Under the pieces are notes generated by a model, which saw only the letters and a program-made list of their open reading frames with translations, was not told the DNA's origin and made no database searches. A DNA stretch of 64,000 bases from Mycteria americana (taxonomy: Eukaryota > Chordata > Aves > Ciconiiformes > Ciconiidae): NCBI RefSeq assembly GCF_035582795.1, contig NC_134366.1, positions 7,670,828 through 7,734,827 of the forward strand, written 5' to 3'. Positions 12,101-27,100 of the stretch are shown here, piece by piece. The position numbers and the translations under genes are program-made. Positions within the stretch are counted from its first letter, which is position 1. Each line of letters begins with the position of its first letter.

Positions 12101-15100
12101 ACTCTTGTATTCTACGTGCTATATTGTACATGTGCTACAAGGGGGGGGGCTAAGTAAATTAAGCATGACCAGGGATTTTGGCTGTTCATCAGGTTTCCTT
12201 AGGGTATCTTAACATGTTCGAAGAAAAATTTCTCAACACTTCAGGATCTTCACATCAGATCCCCAGAATTGCTGCATCTGGAAACTGTAAGGCAGTGTTG
12301 AATATTTCCATTTTATACTTAGCAATCTGCCCAAAAAGGAGCACATCTGTGTGCTTTAAGGGTTACAAACTGTCTTCATAAACACTCACTTTCCTTCACT
12401 TAACCCAAACTCCTCAAGTTTATCTAGAGATAAATATTTCAGAACTGCAAAAAGCAATATATTCACTGCTCCCTGCATTTCATGTCTTTGCAAAAGCCAC
12501 TAGCATGGAAAGATTTTTACAACACTGAAGTGCCTGAAAACACCAGAAAACACCAGATCTTTTGGGAGAAGTCAGGCACTGGATTCCTCAAGAGAGGTGA
12601 AGAAATTATCACGGCAGTAAATTCAGGACTACGAGAGATGAGAGAACAGGCTACCTACTGCTGTCAGCTTTTCAACTTCAAATTAAACAGCAGGAGGCTG
12701 GGTACTTCCTGGGTACACCTTCAAGAAACATCTGGATGTGGAAAATCAATGTCATTTTATGTGGGCCACTATAAATTCAACTGCCACCACAATCCTGAAA
12801 AAGCATTGCGTCCCATTCTCCAAATGAGTAACAACGATGTAAAGCAGGGAACGGGGTACAGATTTTTTTTCCAGTGAATGGAAATCACTTAATACTATTT
12901 ATTACACACATGCAGAGAGTAGGAACCAATTAAGAGCTGTTTTCACTATGCAGCTGTCAGCTTACTTAAGCTATCGCTATCAGGATTTTGCTTTTGACAG
13001 ACATCCTTTATGTCTTTTGAACTGTCACTCTAGATTTAGGAAGTCTTTTTGCACCTCTGAGTTTCAAAGGAGAGCTGTTGATCTAACCCAGATTTAGCAT
13101 TTAAATATATGCTTATATATACACCACCTGTGAAACAAACAAACAACAAAAAAATAAAATCAACAATTCATTTTTATTTTTTACTTAAATTTCATAGACT
13201 CTTGAGCAGGAGAACAGGTTTTAAATGTTCCCTTGGAGTTTTTGCAACATGAAAAAATATAAACTGTGTTAAATTTTAAATGACTGTGCACATACTGTAG
13301 GAGAGAAATAACCAACATAATATTAAGTAAATTAGATCGAGAACCAGCTTTAATGTTCCCCATGCTATTAATTACACAAGCAGACTGAGGAAAGCCACTA
13401 GAAACACATTCTGATGATTTAAAGCATAGTTCTCAGGTCTGTCAGGAATCCCTGTACAATATAAAGCCATTTGGGAAACACATATATTTTTCCTCTCATT
13501 CTTCTACTGTATTTTCTTATTTAGACCATAAACTCTTTGGGGCAACGAGCCTTTGGGTACTGATCAGATAGATCTTAATTCTGTTGCTTGCTAACAGAAA
13601 GTTCCCACTTCTCACCTGAGATTCCTTCCATGTTCTTGGGTTGGTGCAAACATGACATCATAAACCATAACAAACATCATTTATATTGAAGTATTTTCTC
13701 CACATTTTTGAAAGACAGAGAATAGGCACACAGTGCTGATCTGCCCCAGGTGAACAGCTAGAATTTTAAGCTACACTGGCTCCAACATTTGCTATCCAGT
13801 GAACATGTCTTTGATCACTTATTTTACACAGTATGTAATAGCTTTGTTTCAATTAGAATTACAAGGTATTACAATAATGCAAGCAATCATAGTATATAAA
13901 TGCTTTTTTAAGGGGAAATTTCCTCTTTCAAGAACTAAAATGTGTCGAAATTAAATTCAAACAAGTCCCTAATATTTTTCCATGACATTTTTTCTACCGT
14001 TCAAGTGGAACAATTCAATTCTCCCTGTTTGACATTTCCAGTATTTTTGCATTTGATTTAAAATGAGGTCTTAAATAACTCTGTGAACACTTCTATCACA
14101 CTATCAGGATGTTCTTCGCAGGTCTGACTAAATGCAGCAATATTGCCTGCATTTTAAGAAAAAAAAAAAGAGTGTTATAGAAAAATAATGTACGTATATG
14201 GCAGGGACAGGGTGGTAGGATGAGGGGGAAGAGAGAGAAAGCTGCAGCGCTGATGGGGCTGGCATCAGATAATGAAACTTTTGTTTGAACCTAAACTTTC
14301 TTTATGATGGTTTTAGAGAGTCTGGTCAAGTCTATACTGGTTGCATGAAAAGCAGGATCAACTGAAAAGATGCGGCTCTGGAGGTCTCATTAATGAAGGA
14401 GACAGTCTCCCCATCTCCCACCCAGACATGAAGATTCCTCACTGGGTCAGACCAACATCAGCTTAGCACAGTTATCCTAGCCTTTGGGTAGTCTTGATGA
14501 ATTCAATGTTTTGTTTTGTATCTTTATAATTAAAAGGGGGAAAACACACACACACACACAAAATAATCAGTATTTTGTTTGCCAGTGTTCATCCTGGATT
14601 AAAATTTCTGGTTCATTTCCCCTGCCCTACCTGTCTGCATCTTTGAGCAATAACAACTTCGGGGTGCAGCGTAAGCTCATACCCTTTCCCCTTCCATTTC
14701 AGCCTTCTAGCCAACTGCAAAAGCTGAAATCAGTAGGAATTATAACCTGCAGGTAGGGAAGAGTGGGGTAGTTCTGCAATATAGGTGAGGAGAGCTGAAA
14801 TTAACCATAAATTATGATTAACTTTTTAAATGGAGAAAAGTAGCGCTGTGGGTCTGATGCTGAAAGGAAGACCAAAAAAAGGCTTTCTGATTAAAATCAA
14901 AATCTTCTTATAGGCTTGGTTACACGTTACGATTCCAAACATAATTAAGAAATCCATTCAGCTACTGGGTCAGTAAATGTGGTCAGTCAGCCATGTCAAG
15001 CACGGTGCTAGACAGCTGCCATTAAACTGTAATCTGCCTGCGCAGGTACGACTCTCTTCTAATGTGTACCATCTTGCATTTGTCAGCCATTTATCACCAT

Positions 15101-18100
15101 CACACTGATGATCTGCCAAAAGAGCTATCAAGGTCCAAATAGCAACCATTCATTTGGTGTTACATGTTCGCTTCATAGCTGAAGTACAGAAATCGAAATC
15201 AGGAAAGCGTTGCAAATGTCTAGATTAGCTTAAGACAGGCACTGCCATCCTGCTTACCCTGAAGAAGAGAAGTACTTGTTTGGGAAGCAAATGAAGGCAC
15301 ATCAGGTCAAACATCAGTGGCAGGATAAGACCAGACCACATAGAGAGGTTCAGGCTGATAAAAACAGAGGTGCAGCCTTGCAACCCAAACCCAGAAATGG
15401 ACAGATGACGTGCAGAAGGAAAGTCAGCCAAGAGAGGGATTTAAAGAGGGAGGTTTCATGGTCAGAATATACTGTTATATCAACAATAGACAGTTAGGTA
15501 CAGATACCACTATTAACAGGAGTACTGAAAAAAGGGGAATCAAGTCCTGAGCACTAGTAAGGCAAGCAATGCTTGGCTGCTGCAGACAGGTGGTTTGGGG
15601 AACAAATACATGAAAGAGGACAGATAAAGGGAAAAGAACCTGTGGAAAATGAGTCTAGGAGATGGTCAGAGTCTGAACAGGAAGCCTAACTGTTAGAAAG
15701 AAGGAGTGAGCATCTGAGATGTGATTCTGGTTTAGGACAGTCCATTACACAGTACCTACAAGGTAGCAGAGGCAGGCACAGGGCTGCATATCCAGCAGCA
15801 GCATTTGCTGTCCCCAAGTATGCAGCAGCAGCAGACTGACAGACATCAGACTAGCGAGGTTAAACCACGGCTATACAAACAACCCACAGACAGCTCAGGA
15901 TTTAAGCCACTTCCCTTGGTAACAGAAATAAAGCAACTGCCTCTTCATTTGCCAGAAGAGAGAGGTGGAAAATGGAAGGAAGATCTAAGCTTCCCACATG
16001 GAGTAGAGCAGCGAAGCTTGATACTGAACATAAACATGCTGGAGTTGAAAAAAGTGACAATTTCACAAGCCTTCAAAATTACAGTGTTCTCTATTAACAA
16101 TCTTTGATCAAAGACAAACATCGAAAAGGAGACAGGGGATTGCTGAACATAGGAAAGGCAACTTACAGATCCCAGCGTGGTATTTCAAAGTGCTAACGCT
16201 GTGTTTGTGAGCCTTGTACGTTTGGATTCGCTCCCCAGTGTCTACTAACCAGCACTTCACTGTCCTGTCCGCGCTTCCTGAATACAAGTGCCGATTCACT
16301 AGCTGAAGGGAAGAGAAAAAAACATCAGCAATAGTCTCTCAGGCACGTTCGTGAGAGAACTGCACTGAAGTGACTCATCCAAAGTCACGGTTTCCGACTC
16401 AACAGCCTGTTACAAAGAGCAACAACTACACCTTGAAACAGAGGGATGGTGAGCAAAACCAACCTTGCATTCTTCACGATCGCATCTCCCATTGAGCCTT
16501 CTTCTGGGCCTTAAAAACAGGTCCCACATTTCAGAAGATAAAAAACTGAGCCCATCTGCTGGTGCAAGCAGGCAGGACTTCAGTGAGCTTAAGAATGCTA
16601 ACCCTACTTCCATAATTAGTTACATTAATACAGCCTCAAAAAAAACCCTGCAGTGTAGTTTCTGCAAAGCATATTTGACAAGAGCTCTTACCAGATTGTC
16701 TTAATTACAACAAAAATTTCGGAACAATTTCAAGTAACAAAAAAAGTAAATTAAAAATAAAATCCTATGCAACATAAACCAAGGTTTAACATGATCACTC
16801 TGCACAAGGTCACTATTTGGAAACACTAACTCTTCCTTGAAACTGTTGTGTATCTGCATTTCCACAAGTCTTTTTAGACTGTGTTATCAAATTATTAAAT
16901 AATTAACTATGCTTACACGGGTTTCTAAACATCTTCAATCAGATTGTGTTCTGCTCTGTGTTTAGAGCCTATAAATCCCAAAGAAGAACGGTGCCTCACT
17001 ACAGTAGTTATCCTGCACACTGTGTGAACTCACTAGTGGTGGAGGTTGGTTTTTATTCCACACAGACACGACAGAATGGCAGAGGGAAGGACTGCAAGTG
17101 GGAAACCGAGACAGAGACAAAGGGACTGACCTGTGCAAGACTATAAAACTAGCCAGTACACAGTAACAAACTATCCAAAGCCTGGCAGCTCAGCAGGGAA
17201 ACCCTCCAGGAGTGCAAAGAAAAATCTTGCATTCCATGTCCACCTAACGAAAACAAACCAGAGGTTTTAACAGCCATCATTACGTACAGTTCTGATTCCA
17301 TACTCCTCCAAGCAGAGAACTGGCCCGACACCTGCCTTCTGAAGGCAGTGTACTGAAGACAGGCAGTCATTGCACGCTCTCACAGCAATCCACGGGCTGT
17401 AGTTTGAGGCAAGTTTCATGGACTCGCAGCAATCTCTGTATCAGAAGGACGGAGAGGCAGGAGGGAGAACCCTGACCCCCCCACAAAGAAACAGAATTTG
17501 CATAAGGACTAATAATACCACGTTTCCCCTCTAGACACACAGATCCAAAGGCTCAAGTGACTAGCAGAGCACTAACCCCTTACAGTCCTCATATGTCTCC
17601 AGGAAACCAACTGCAGAACAAATGACAAATCAACTTGACATGGGTCTTGCTCTTAGGTCACTTTTAAGGGTCTGGTTCTTCTGCCACCTTAGATTATTAT
17701 AAACCCTCGGCCTCCACTCTTTGCACACTCTGTATCTGTAAGGTTGAAATGTTTTTCATGCTTTCCCACCTCCACCCCCATTCCCAAAAGGAATCACCCC
17801 ATTCCCAAAAGGCATCATAAGTGAGTTTTGCGCAAAAGAACATTTGCACTGTGTTACAAGAACATGAAACAGAAGGTATTTTAGGATAGAAAGCACTACA
17901 TTGATGGGACTATGCTAACCCATGTAAGAAATGTATGCAGGCAGACCAAGATGATCACTGGCCGCAGCTCCCACCAGCCCAGTTGCAGCAGTGCACGCCA
18001 CACTTCCTACCAGCAGAACTTGGCTCATGGGACAGTTTTCATAGCTAAATGTCAGGAGCTTGTAAAACACATATCACTGTTAAAAGCCAGCGGTACTTTC

Positions 18101-21100
18101 AAATGTCGCATCCTACCACTTTTAAGCTGGTTTAGCAATGGCATTAAAACTACATCTCAGTGAGGAAAGAGAAGGAATGACCAGCAGCACTAACAAAAAC
18201 TGAGAGCTATATAGTTAGCCTGAGGAAAGTAACCTGACTTTTAATTTCCAGGCTCAACCTGAATGGGCATGAAGAGCATTGTCACATTGCACCTGCTAAA
18301 TGGAAGAGGTTGCTTTGAGTTGAGATCCTGCTGCGTTGTTCTTGGCCAAGTCATTGCATTTCTTTTTCAGACATCTTGCTAGCAGCATCAACCCCCCCAC
18401 TGAACAAGGGAAAACACTAAGTTATAACCTCCTGCAGGTAAATGTCACTCTGCCTTAACGGTACATTACATTACACTGCTTCATTTCTACATTTAGGTGG
18501 GTGTATAAATGCTGAAGTGAAACAGAAAAGCTGCGACTTGCCTAGATTTGCTAATTTGCTAGATATAAAAATGTGTTAAATGATGTGGGCTTACTCAGGT
18601 AATTTATAGCACCAGGATCATAAGAGCCATAAAAGCTTCCGATGCCCAGTCAGAGATGTAGAGAGTTGGCTGACACACCAACCACCTTCATTAAATTCAA
18701 AGCCTCTGTGCTACCCAGGCTGCTGCATGATGTACTTTTACGCACCTTCCTCCCCCTCACCAGTTTAAGCAGGTGAGCACAGTAGCAAAGGATTCTCAGC
18801 CATGCATGGAGACAAATACTAACAGCTTAATCTACTGGATGCCACAGACTAAGCCTGCAGCACAGCCAACAGCAAAACCCAGTACAGGCTCTGACTGTCA
18901 CACAGCCTCTCATTTCCATGGTATTTTTAAAACACAGAGCACGAAATAGCTATTAGTGGAGAAAGCCATCAAGAGCTATCAGCTCAGGTTGAAGCTGCAA
19001 ATCAGGTCTACCTTTAGCGATGTGATGCAGGCATTATCTCATCTAAATTGATGCAGATATCTACATCTAATATAAGTCTCCTTGTAGTCACTGCAGTCTA
19101 GGGCACGATTCATCTCATCCTGAAGCAGGTGTCTGAACAGATCACACCTTAAAACTCGCTATTTGTCCCCCCCGACAAGGACAGCCTTCTCAGTTGCAGC
19201 CATCTATATCAATCTAGGTGAGATGACTCCTCCTTCACTTGACTAAAGATAGGTCTAGTTTTCAACTCCACCCTCAGCTACAACACTTCAGATATCTGTA
19301 TTTAATCAAAATAATAATAATCATCGCATACTCTTCCCCCAGGCCCCACACTCTGTGTAACATAAAATAAATACCTTCCCTACTTTATAGATAGGGAACC
19401 ATAATATAATGCAACAGAAGTCCATTCAAAAAAGGACTCAAAATTTATAGCATCCTAACTTTTGACTGCCCAAATCCCAGAGTGCAGCCCTGATTTGGGA
19501 GGCTGATCCAGGCTGCAACCATCCCTTTCTACAACACACAGGAAGCATTACATGCTTCAGGGCAGTTGTGACAAGCAACAGTGCACAGTATCCCTGAAAC
19601 TGGTCAAGAGAGTATATGAAAACCAGAGGGGATTCTGTCTGAGAAGCACAAGACAGAGGCACCAATTCAATCTGACCCATGTCAAATTGGTATTTTTACT
19701 CCAGAGCCTTCTTTCAGAGTTTGCATCCAAAGGGTGTGGCTATGCCCCAACAACGCAGACACGGCAGCCTTGGCTCTAACTCGCCAAGGTTGGACACATT
19801 GTGCAAATGCCCTCATGCTGGCTGGGCACAAGCCACCTTTGCTGTGGAAGCAGTGGAGGTCTTAGGGTCAGCCAGTAGCATAGGTCCTTGGCTCCTGTAA
19901 TCATTTTTCTTAAGTCATGACTGTATTGAAAACTACCTAAAAAGCCCAAGAAAAAGAGACTGTAATACAGTTCCCCTGCCCACTTCCAGACAGGTCCCCA
20001 AAGCACTGATTTCTAGTTAGGTCAACTTCTGCTGGCTCTCCCTCTAGGACTCTTGCTAACCTTCTTACACCAACTTGGCTTCTCCTATCCAGCGGTTATG
20101 GGACTCTCCAAATGGGTTCAAATCTCCTCAGCCTGCAGCGGCTATTTAATCCAGATCTGACAGTTCTGTTAGACTACTAGGCAAAACAATATGTTGCTGT
20201 TCCTTGGGTTAAACACAGTTGCTGTTCCTTGGGTTAAACATCCCCGCTGACACATTAGGCTCAGCAGATCTTCCCCTCTTGGGAGCTGGACAAAGTATAC
20301 TGACTTCTTCACCAAAATGCAAACTCATGCTGCAGCTTTGGTGGGAGCTAAGCCTCCCTGCTGCCAAGACTGGCACCCATTTTTGTGTATGGGCATCCAG
20401 GCGTAGTCATTTTCAGCAAATACTTGTAGGATAAGTCCACAGATCCATAAGTACTGGGCTTTTCTAGCCCAATGTCCCCAAACTATTACCCAATTCACTA
20501 GGTCCCAGTCCTATTCTTACTAAAAAATTTAATTTTCTTATGATTTCAAAGGAAAAATGTAAAATTTCACTCAACAGATTTTTCCAGATATACTCAAGTC
20601 TGTCAACTCTTGGTTTAAAAATGATCAGTAGAAACAGTTACATATTGTAATCTGCAACTGCCTGGAGAAGCAGTGATATTTTCAAAGCTGTATTTCCCTT
20701 GGCTGGCTTTTGAGCGCTTCATTCACTGGCTAACTGCCCAACAAAGCTCCTGACAAGGAAAAGCATGGCAAGGCAAGGACACCCATAGCAGAGCAGAAAA
20801 CACAGAACAGATCTGCAGCTCAGATACTAACGAGCTGAGTGGACATTTCAAACCCAAGTAGCTTCAAAAGAATTAAAAACCTGATGACGGTCAGATGCCC
20901 AGTTGTAAAGCCTCAGCCTGACAGCAAAAAAATCACTGCATTGATATCTGTAATTCTGGACTGTTAATTTTTCTCCTTACTCTGAGGGACTTTGCTTTGA
21001 ACCAGATGAAACACTGAGACATGTGAATGGAGCAAATTTGTCTTAATCCTCAGGCCAAAGTACTGGAGATGTATTATTCCATGAAAAAGTTCAGTCAGAC

Positions 21101-24100
21101 TTGCTTGTAAGTAGCAAAGCAACAGCAGTAGCAAAATACATGTTGTAAACATTGAAGTAGTTACAGGTTTCACTATGAAAAAATGCCAGTTTTATGCAAC
21201 CTTGACCTTGGTTGTAACCCCCAGACACACCACAGTTTGAATAAAAAAACCAAATGATCACATCTAGCATTGGTCTCTCAAGACAATCACAACCCTACTG
21301 CTCCATAGGCTTGGCTGAACTGAATATATGCAGCAGCTTAAGACAATTTCTACCCGTATGAATGCCAAAAATATCCGCAGAAGAGCTGTTTAGCAGCTAT
21401 TTCAACCTTATAGGAATGGACTTTGCTCTCCCAATTAACCTTTGCTATAAGAAAGAATTTAACCCTCATCCAAGGAGAGGCAATTGGGTCTCCAAACAGA
21501 TTTGGACACATCCTCTTTCTGAAGGTCAGACTGGCTCCCAGGAACTTCATGATGAGTTCACATCAGCAACCACATATCCCATTACTAGCTTACTCTTCAC
21601 ATGGGGGTCAGTATTCCTACAATCTGCCAGCTGGGTCTTCTGTTCACAGCCACTTCTAAATTAAAAATCACCAACTTGGACCAATCTCAAGTTACAACTA
21701 TGTAAGCCTTCAGCTGAGTTAGACTTTCAGGATCCTGTTCAAACCACATTCATTTTAATGAGAGAACGAACTCCCTGTGGGCAAGAAATTGTTTTTTTTC
21801 CTGAGAATCCATCTAGAATGAGCTCTCTGGTCTGGCTGTTAGAGAATGTTTTTCAACTTTTTTACTGCAGTGCAATGTAATGGTTCTAGAAACGTTTCTT
21901 TTCTACAGGTGTTGTACACATTCCTAGTCCTCTAATTCACATCTTCATCCTCTGATGAATTATGCAACAAATACAAATTACAAAAAATATGTGCACTTAA
22001 TTTAATTGGTGTGACAAGAAAAAAATTCTGTCCCCATGACCACAACAGTTAAGCGTATAAAGGGAGTTCAGGCGACGGCTTTGTTCAAAGCATTCTTTGC
22101 TTCTAGTCAGCTTTAAAAGGCAACAAAGGGGTATGGTCCAAACAAAGGATCTTTTGCAGAAAAAACAGAAGCAACTCCTTGCCCACTCATGTTCATTTAA
22201 AACTCCTTTTGCAAGAAAGGAGTTTTCTTGCAAGAATGTTTGCTATAGGATCCAAGCTAAATTCCAAGCTGGATCATTTCTCTCTGCCAGCTTTTGGCAG
22301 CACAATTTTGATAAATACTCAGAGGCAGAACAATCAGGAAAGGACAAAGCAATCCTTGTGAACAGTTTGCAAAGCTACTTTGGAGATATTTAGAAAAACA
22401 TACACAAGTAAATATTTAAGTCAGGGTTATTCAGCCTATTGCAGGCAGTCACGTTAATGAAAATACGTTTGATTATTAATTGCAAATACTGGTCTTCAGC
22501 CAGGCTTGAAATTTTTAAGTAGAAGAACCAGTATAAGCTGTGTGATTACACTCAGCCCACCCTTGCTTTTTCCCATCACTTCCTATAAAATCTCATCATT
22601 GGCTCTCATATGAAGAGGGAGCACTCAAAACAGCTGCTGTCCCTTGCCTGCCAAGCTATCAATGCACTGCAGGAGAAAGAGAGTGAAGAGTTCTGGCTGC
22701 TCCACTGCTAGTTACCTTGCCTGACTATGAGAGTGAAGTAGTGGAGGCTGCCAAAGCACCTAGCATGCACACGATTCCCACTGCAGATAGAAAGTCTCCT
22801 GCCAAAACTTTCGTCAATCTAATTTAGACAGTGGAAGGAAGAGAACAGCGGCGTTAGAATAAACTGGTACCTGCAGCAGGACTACTTTGACAGCAGATCA
22901 CATGCAGTCAGTTCAGCTGGTAAATCACCTTCAGACTCACCCCAGGACAGCAGGACAAGCCCTGGAGAATATCTGAGCAGCTCACCCTTTTTACTCCGCT
23001 GTCCAGGACTACCAAGGACAGGGGAAAAGGGAAAGCTAAGAGCTCGCCAACACTTTCCGATCTGCCATGCTAGATTAGAGTTGCTTTCAGGCTCCTCTAA
23101 CTTATGCTAGCTGGCAACACCACCTAAAGGATCTTAGAGCAATGGAGGAACATTCAAAATCCAAACACACCTGTGGCATCACCCCTCTGCTTTTCATATG
23201 CCAGCACTGCAGGAAGCAAGGTGGAAAACATGGGTGTGCTTTATGTATATCTACCCAGAAAGGCTCCTTCAAGAAGCTCCAGGAATTTCCATTCACTGCT
23301 ACAGCGACGCTATTGGTATTTACTGGAAAGTAATGGGAGATGACTGGAACAGTCCAGACCTAATTTGCAACAGTTTAGAACATCCTGGGGCATTCCCGTT
23401 AATAACGGTGCTTTTTAAAGTTGGGGAAAACATGGTCTCAATATCCAAATTTTTCCTGATCTGTGTCCAGGATGAGAGATCACACTGAGCATTTCTCAAA
23501 CTTTTTGAAAGGTCACCCTCCCTTAGGGATCTTTATTTGAATAAATAAAATGAAAATAAGTCTTTTTTTTTTTCCCTTTATTCTCTCAACAAAAGCATGA
23601 TACCACCCAGAGAACAGGTAACTACCTTTAATTGCTGGTACCAACTCAGTTCCTCCAGGACAGGGGAGTGAAAATCTGGTGTAATTAGCAGCTCACTTCT
23701 GCCCTGAAGAAAATGAACTACTGTCAACAATTAAAACTGTCTGCTGGCTACTGCGAGCAACTCACAACTACCTCCAAGCCCTTCCTGACCCACAGTTTGA
23801 AAAATACTATCCCAACTCACTGCCACAGATCGCAACACTGTCACTAAGAAGCCCAAGGCAATAAAGGCTCCAAGAGCTTTTTGAGAAGAAAAGAAAAATT
23901 ATAAAAAGATAAACACCTCTATTCAGGAAGTTTCCCTTCTGTTGTAACATCTTTGTATGGATTCTGGTGATTGACCCCTTTCTAAAAGAATGAAAATACC
24001 ATGTGGGCTGTGCTGAGAGGCAGCCAAGTGGAACAGAAGGGCTAGTGTTGAACCCAGTAAGGAAGAGGGAGGAATTAGGAAAGATCGACAGCCTAAAGCT

Positions 24101-27100
24101 ATTCAACAGCAGTACAGCAACTGCTTAAGCTGGGATAAGTTTTAGAAGCCTAGAAACGAAACGCTCTCTGTGGGGGCAGCATGTACCTCAGCTGGACTCT
24201 TCTGGCCTCAAACATCAACGGGTGATGAGAGAAGTGAGGGGCTACCAGTTACTCACAGCTAGAAGAAGATTTGGCCAGGACTGTTGCCAACACAGTCTTG
24301 GCAGCAGCAGCCTTGTGTACTTTGAATTGTTCAGGTTTTCCAAATAGATGTATTGGTTTTGCTTTTCTTCTCCCCTACAAGAAGTTCTGTTTGTTTAAAA
24401 CCATTGTTTAATGCTGTGCTCAGAAGCGGAGAAGCATCGCCCATTCTTGAGCATTCAAAGAGTGTAATTGAATTTCCTAGGCTTCTGGGAGAGGGTCAAG
24501 CCAGTTTTGTGTAACAATTTTAGCAAGAACCCAATTAAATTAAAGCAAGCTCTGTTGTTGCCAATCTGTGCCTTGGAGAAGGGTTACAATTAAACAGCAA
24601 AACATAGCGTCACACTAAGAACAGCAACAGATTTACTTGAGCATCCTCAAAATATATTACCACAATATCATAAAAACAAGCTTTAACACTGAGAATTTAC
24701 CGAAGCAAGGCAAACATTACTCCAGGGCAACATGATTTTGTGTGGGTTTTTTTCCTTTCTAAAACTGAAGGAAAACAGAATTCCTTCAGTACTATCGGAT
24801 TTTTAGTCTGCTAGTGGCAGCTGTGACTACCTTCTTTAGAAACAACGGCACCATTTATTAAACAGCTATTAAAGATACATACTGTAGCCTCTGTAAAGGG
24901 AAAGCACTTACGGATGACAAACACAAACAAGGAGAGTAGTGAGAAAAACTATTGTCATTAACTTCAGTCAGACACATACAGTTATAAACATTTAAGGTTT
25001 GCTGACCTGAAACTAAGTTACAGACCATCATATACCTTCTTTAAATATACCAGTAGCATTTTCTGGTGGATAATGGAGTGTATAGGACAAGTGCTTGTGC
25101 GATAGTTCCCCTTTTCCTTCAGCTGCCTAACCTCCTTCTCTTCTCTTCTCTGCAACATTAACAAACCTGGCAGCATTCACCAGAAAAATAACTGCAAACA
25201 GAAAAACAGGGTATTGTTTTTCAGGTCACACTACATTTTTTCTCCTCTCCTTCATCATTTCCTGATTTCTCTCCCCCATGCTCTACTTCTCTTTTCCATT
25301 TTCCTTGCCCGTTTTCTTGTCTTGGCCATCTCTTTCTCCCTTTCTTTCCTCAAATTATGTCTGTGCGGTTTTTAAAGCAGGATTTCTTTCAGCTTTATGC
25401 TTTCCCATTATCTTTTGCCCACACTTTTGGATTGGGTTTTGGTTTTTTGGTTTTTTGGGGTTTTTTTTTAAGTTATCTGGTTTACTCTGAATTTTTTTTC
25501 CCTCCCTTTTTTAAGTTATCTGACCCTGTGTCTGTTTACTTGCTCAGGTTATTTTTCTTCAAAGTCTGGTGATCCTGTGTACACAATCCTACTCAGATGA
25601 ACAGTCCTCCCAGAAAACCTACTAATGAGTTTCAAGAGCTAGGAGGATTTAAATAGATACTGACCTAGAATTTAGACCAGGATAGCCACTAGAAGCCAAG
25701 AGGATACCAGAAACTGTTTTAGGGAAAAAGGATTCGTCTCAAGACCACAGAGCACTATTATTTTGTTATTACATGAATGTTTAAGGTTACCATTAATAAC
25801 CTGCCTCAGAAGAGCTTCTTCATGAATGAAACGACAACTGAGACCCACACAAGTTAGGATATGGATACCCCTTTCAAACAGCTCTTGAAGCCACCTCTGT
25901 TCTTACCTCTAGGCAAATTACTGATCCTTGATGCTCTTTGAACACTTTCAGCTGCTCACCAGTGACAATATTCCACGTTCGAATGGTATAATCCGTGCTG
26001 CCAGAAAACAGCTCCCTGTTTGGTGCGTCAAGTATAAGGCATAAGACAGCCCCAGTGTGTCCCAGCAGAGTCTGGTAACAGCGCCCACTGGACACCCACC
26101 AGACCTTAACAGTGCAGTCTGTGCTACCTGTCACCAGGAGGTCTCTGCTCACTTTCTGCTCCTCCTCCTCTTCCTCCTCCTCTTCTTCAAGAACATCCCT
26201 GGAGGAATAGTGAGCTAGAGTCAGGACACAGTTCCGATGGCCCCGGAATTCCTGGATTTGTTTCTCCTTGTCCACACTCCAACAGCGGGCTGTCCTGTCA
26301 TAGGAGCCACTAAAGAGATAGTCTTTGGCAACCAGGATCCTGCAAAAAATAAAGTTTGTGTGTATGAACAGTATCATTCTTTTTACATAACCATTTTTTG
26401 TCACAATTTCAATGCCAAGCACTCTGAAGTTAGAAACAGTAGCATGAACACAACATATATAACCCCAATTCAGCGTCACTGTTTAATACACATTATTTAT
26501 GAACTTTTTTGTTGGTTTGTTTTTTTTAAAAAAAAAAACCAAACACTTCCCTGTTTCTACTTTTAAAATTGGGAACACTTATTCAGATATATTGATGCAG
26601 ACATTTTACACTACAGCATTGTAACTTTGGGCATTTGTGTTTTTCAAAAATCTTTTCCAGCAGCACTATTATGTACTTTTCATAAGTTACATATACTAGC
26701 TAAGAGTTTGTTGTGGGGTTTTTTTAAAAAAAGAAAAAAAAAACTCATTCTTGATAATTATTTATTAGTATTTCTTTACAAATAATTATTTATAAACTGA
26801 CCTATGAAAATAGCTTGGAATCAAAATAACAAAAAAAAAAACCATTCCAGGAACCTGAACTGTAACTGACAGTGTGAAAAGATAATCATCTTTCCATCAT
26901 CAAATAGAGAGAGTGCAAGAAAAAAATATACACCTAAAGTCACTTAGCCCAGGATCTCAAAAAAGGTAGAGCAAGAGCACCCCACTTATTACATAACTGA
27001 AGAGCAAATCAGAGATTACAGCTCAAGAATTCAGGTTACTGGGCCTCCAAAATAATGAGTAGTAGCTGCACAAACATGTAACAACAGAAAAATCTCTACA

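Larger units (their letters stand above)
11258..16166 (-). other. WDR86 intron 4
   Basis: This intron is 4.9 kb and non-coding. It holds a repeat relic near 13517-13560, a CR1-like scrap near 14425-14450 (CACTGGGTCAGACCAA), a (CA)n tract near 14543-14560, and a G-run of nine near 12141. No other gene is visible. Confidence 0.8.
16303..25906 (-). other. WDR86 intron 3 (largest intron)
   Basis: This 9.6-kb non-coding intron contains two small tandem duplications (17776-17817 and 20193-20240), a perfect 11-bp hairpin (22199-22226), a MIR-like fragment (about 19376-19440), a possible DNA-transposon relic (23489-23807) and a pyrimidine-rich tract (about 25240-25560). I see no exon or RNA gene. 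Confidence 0.75.
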
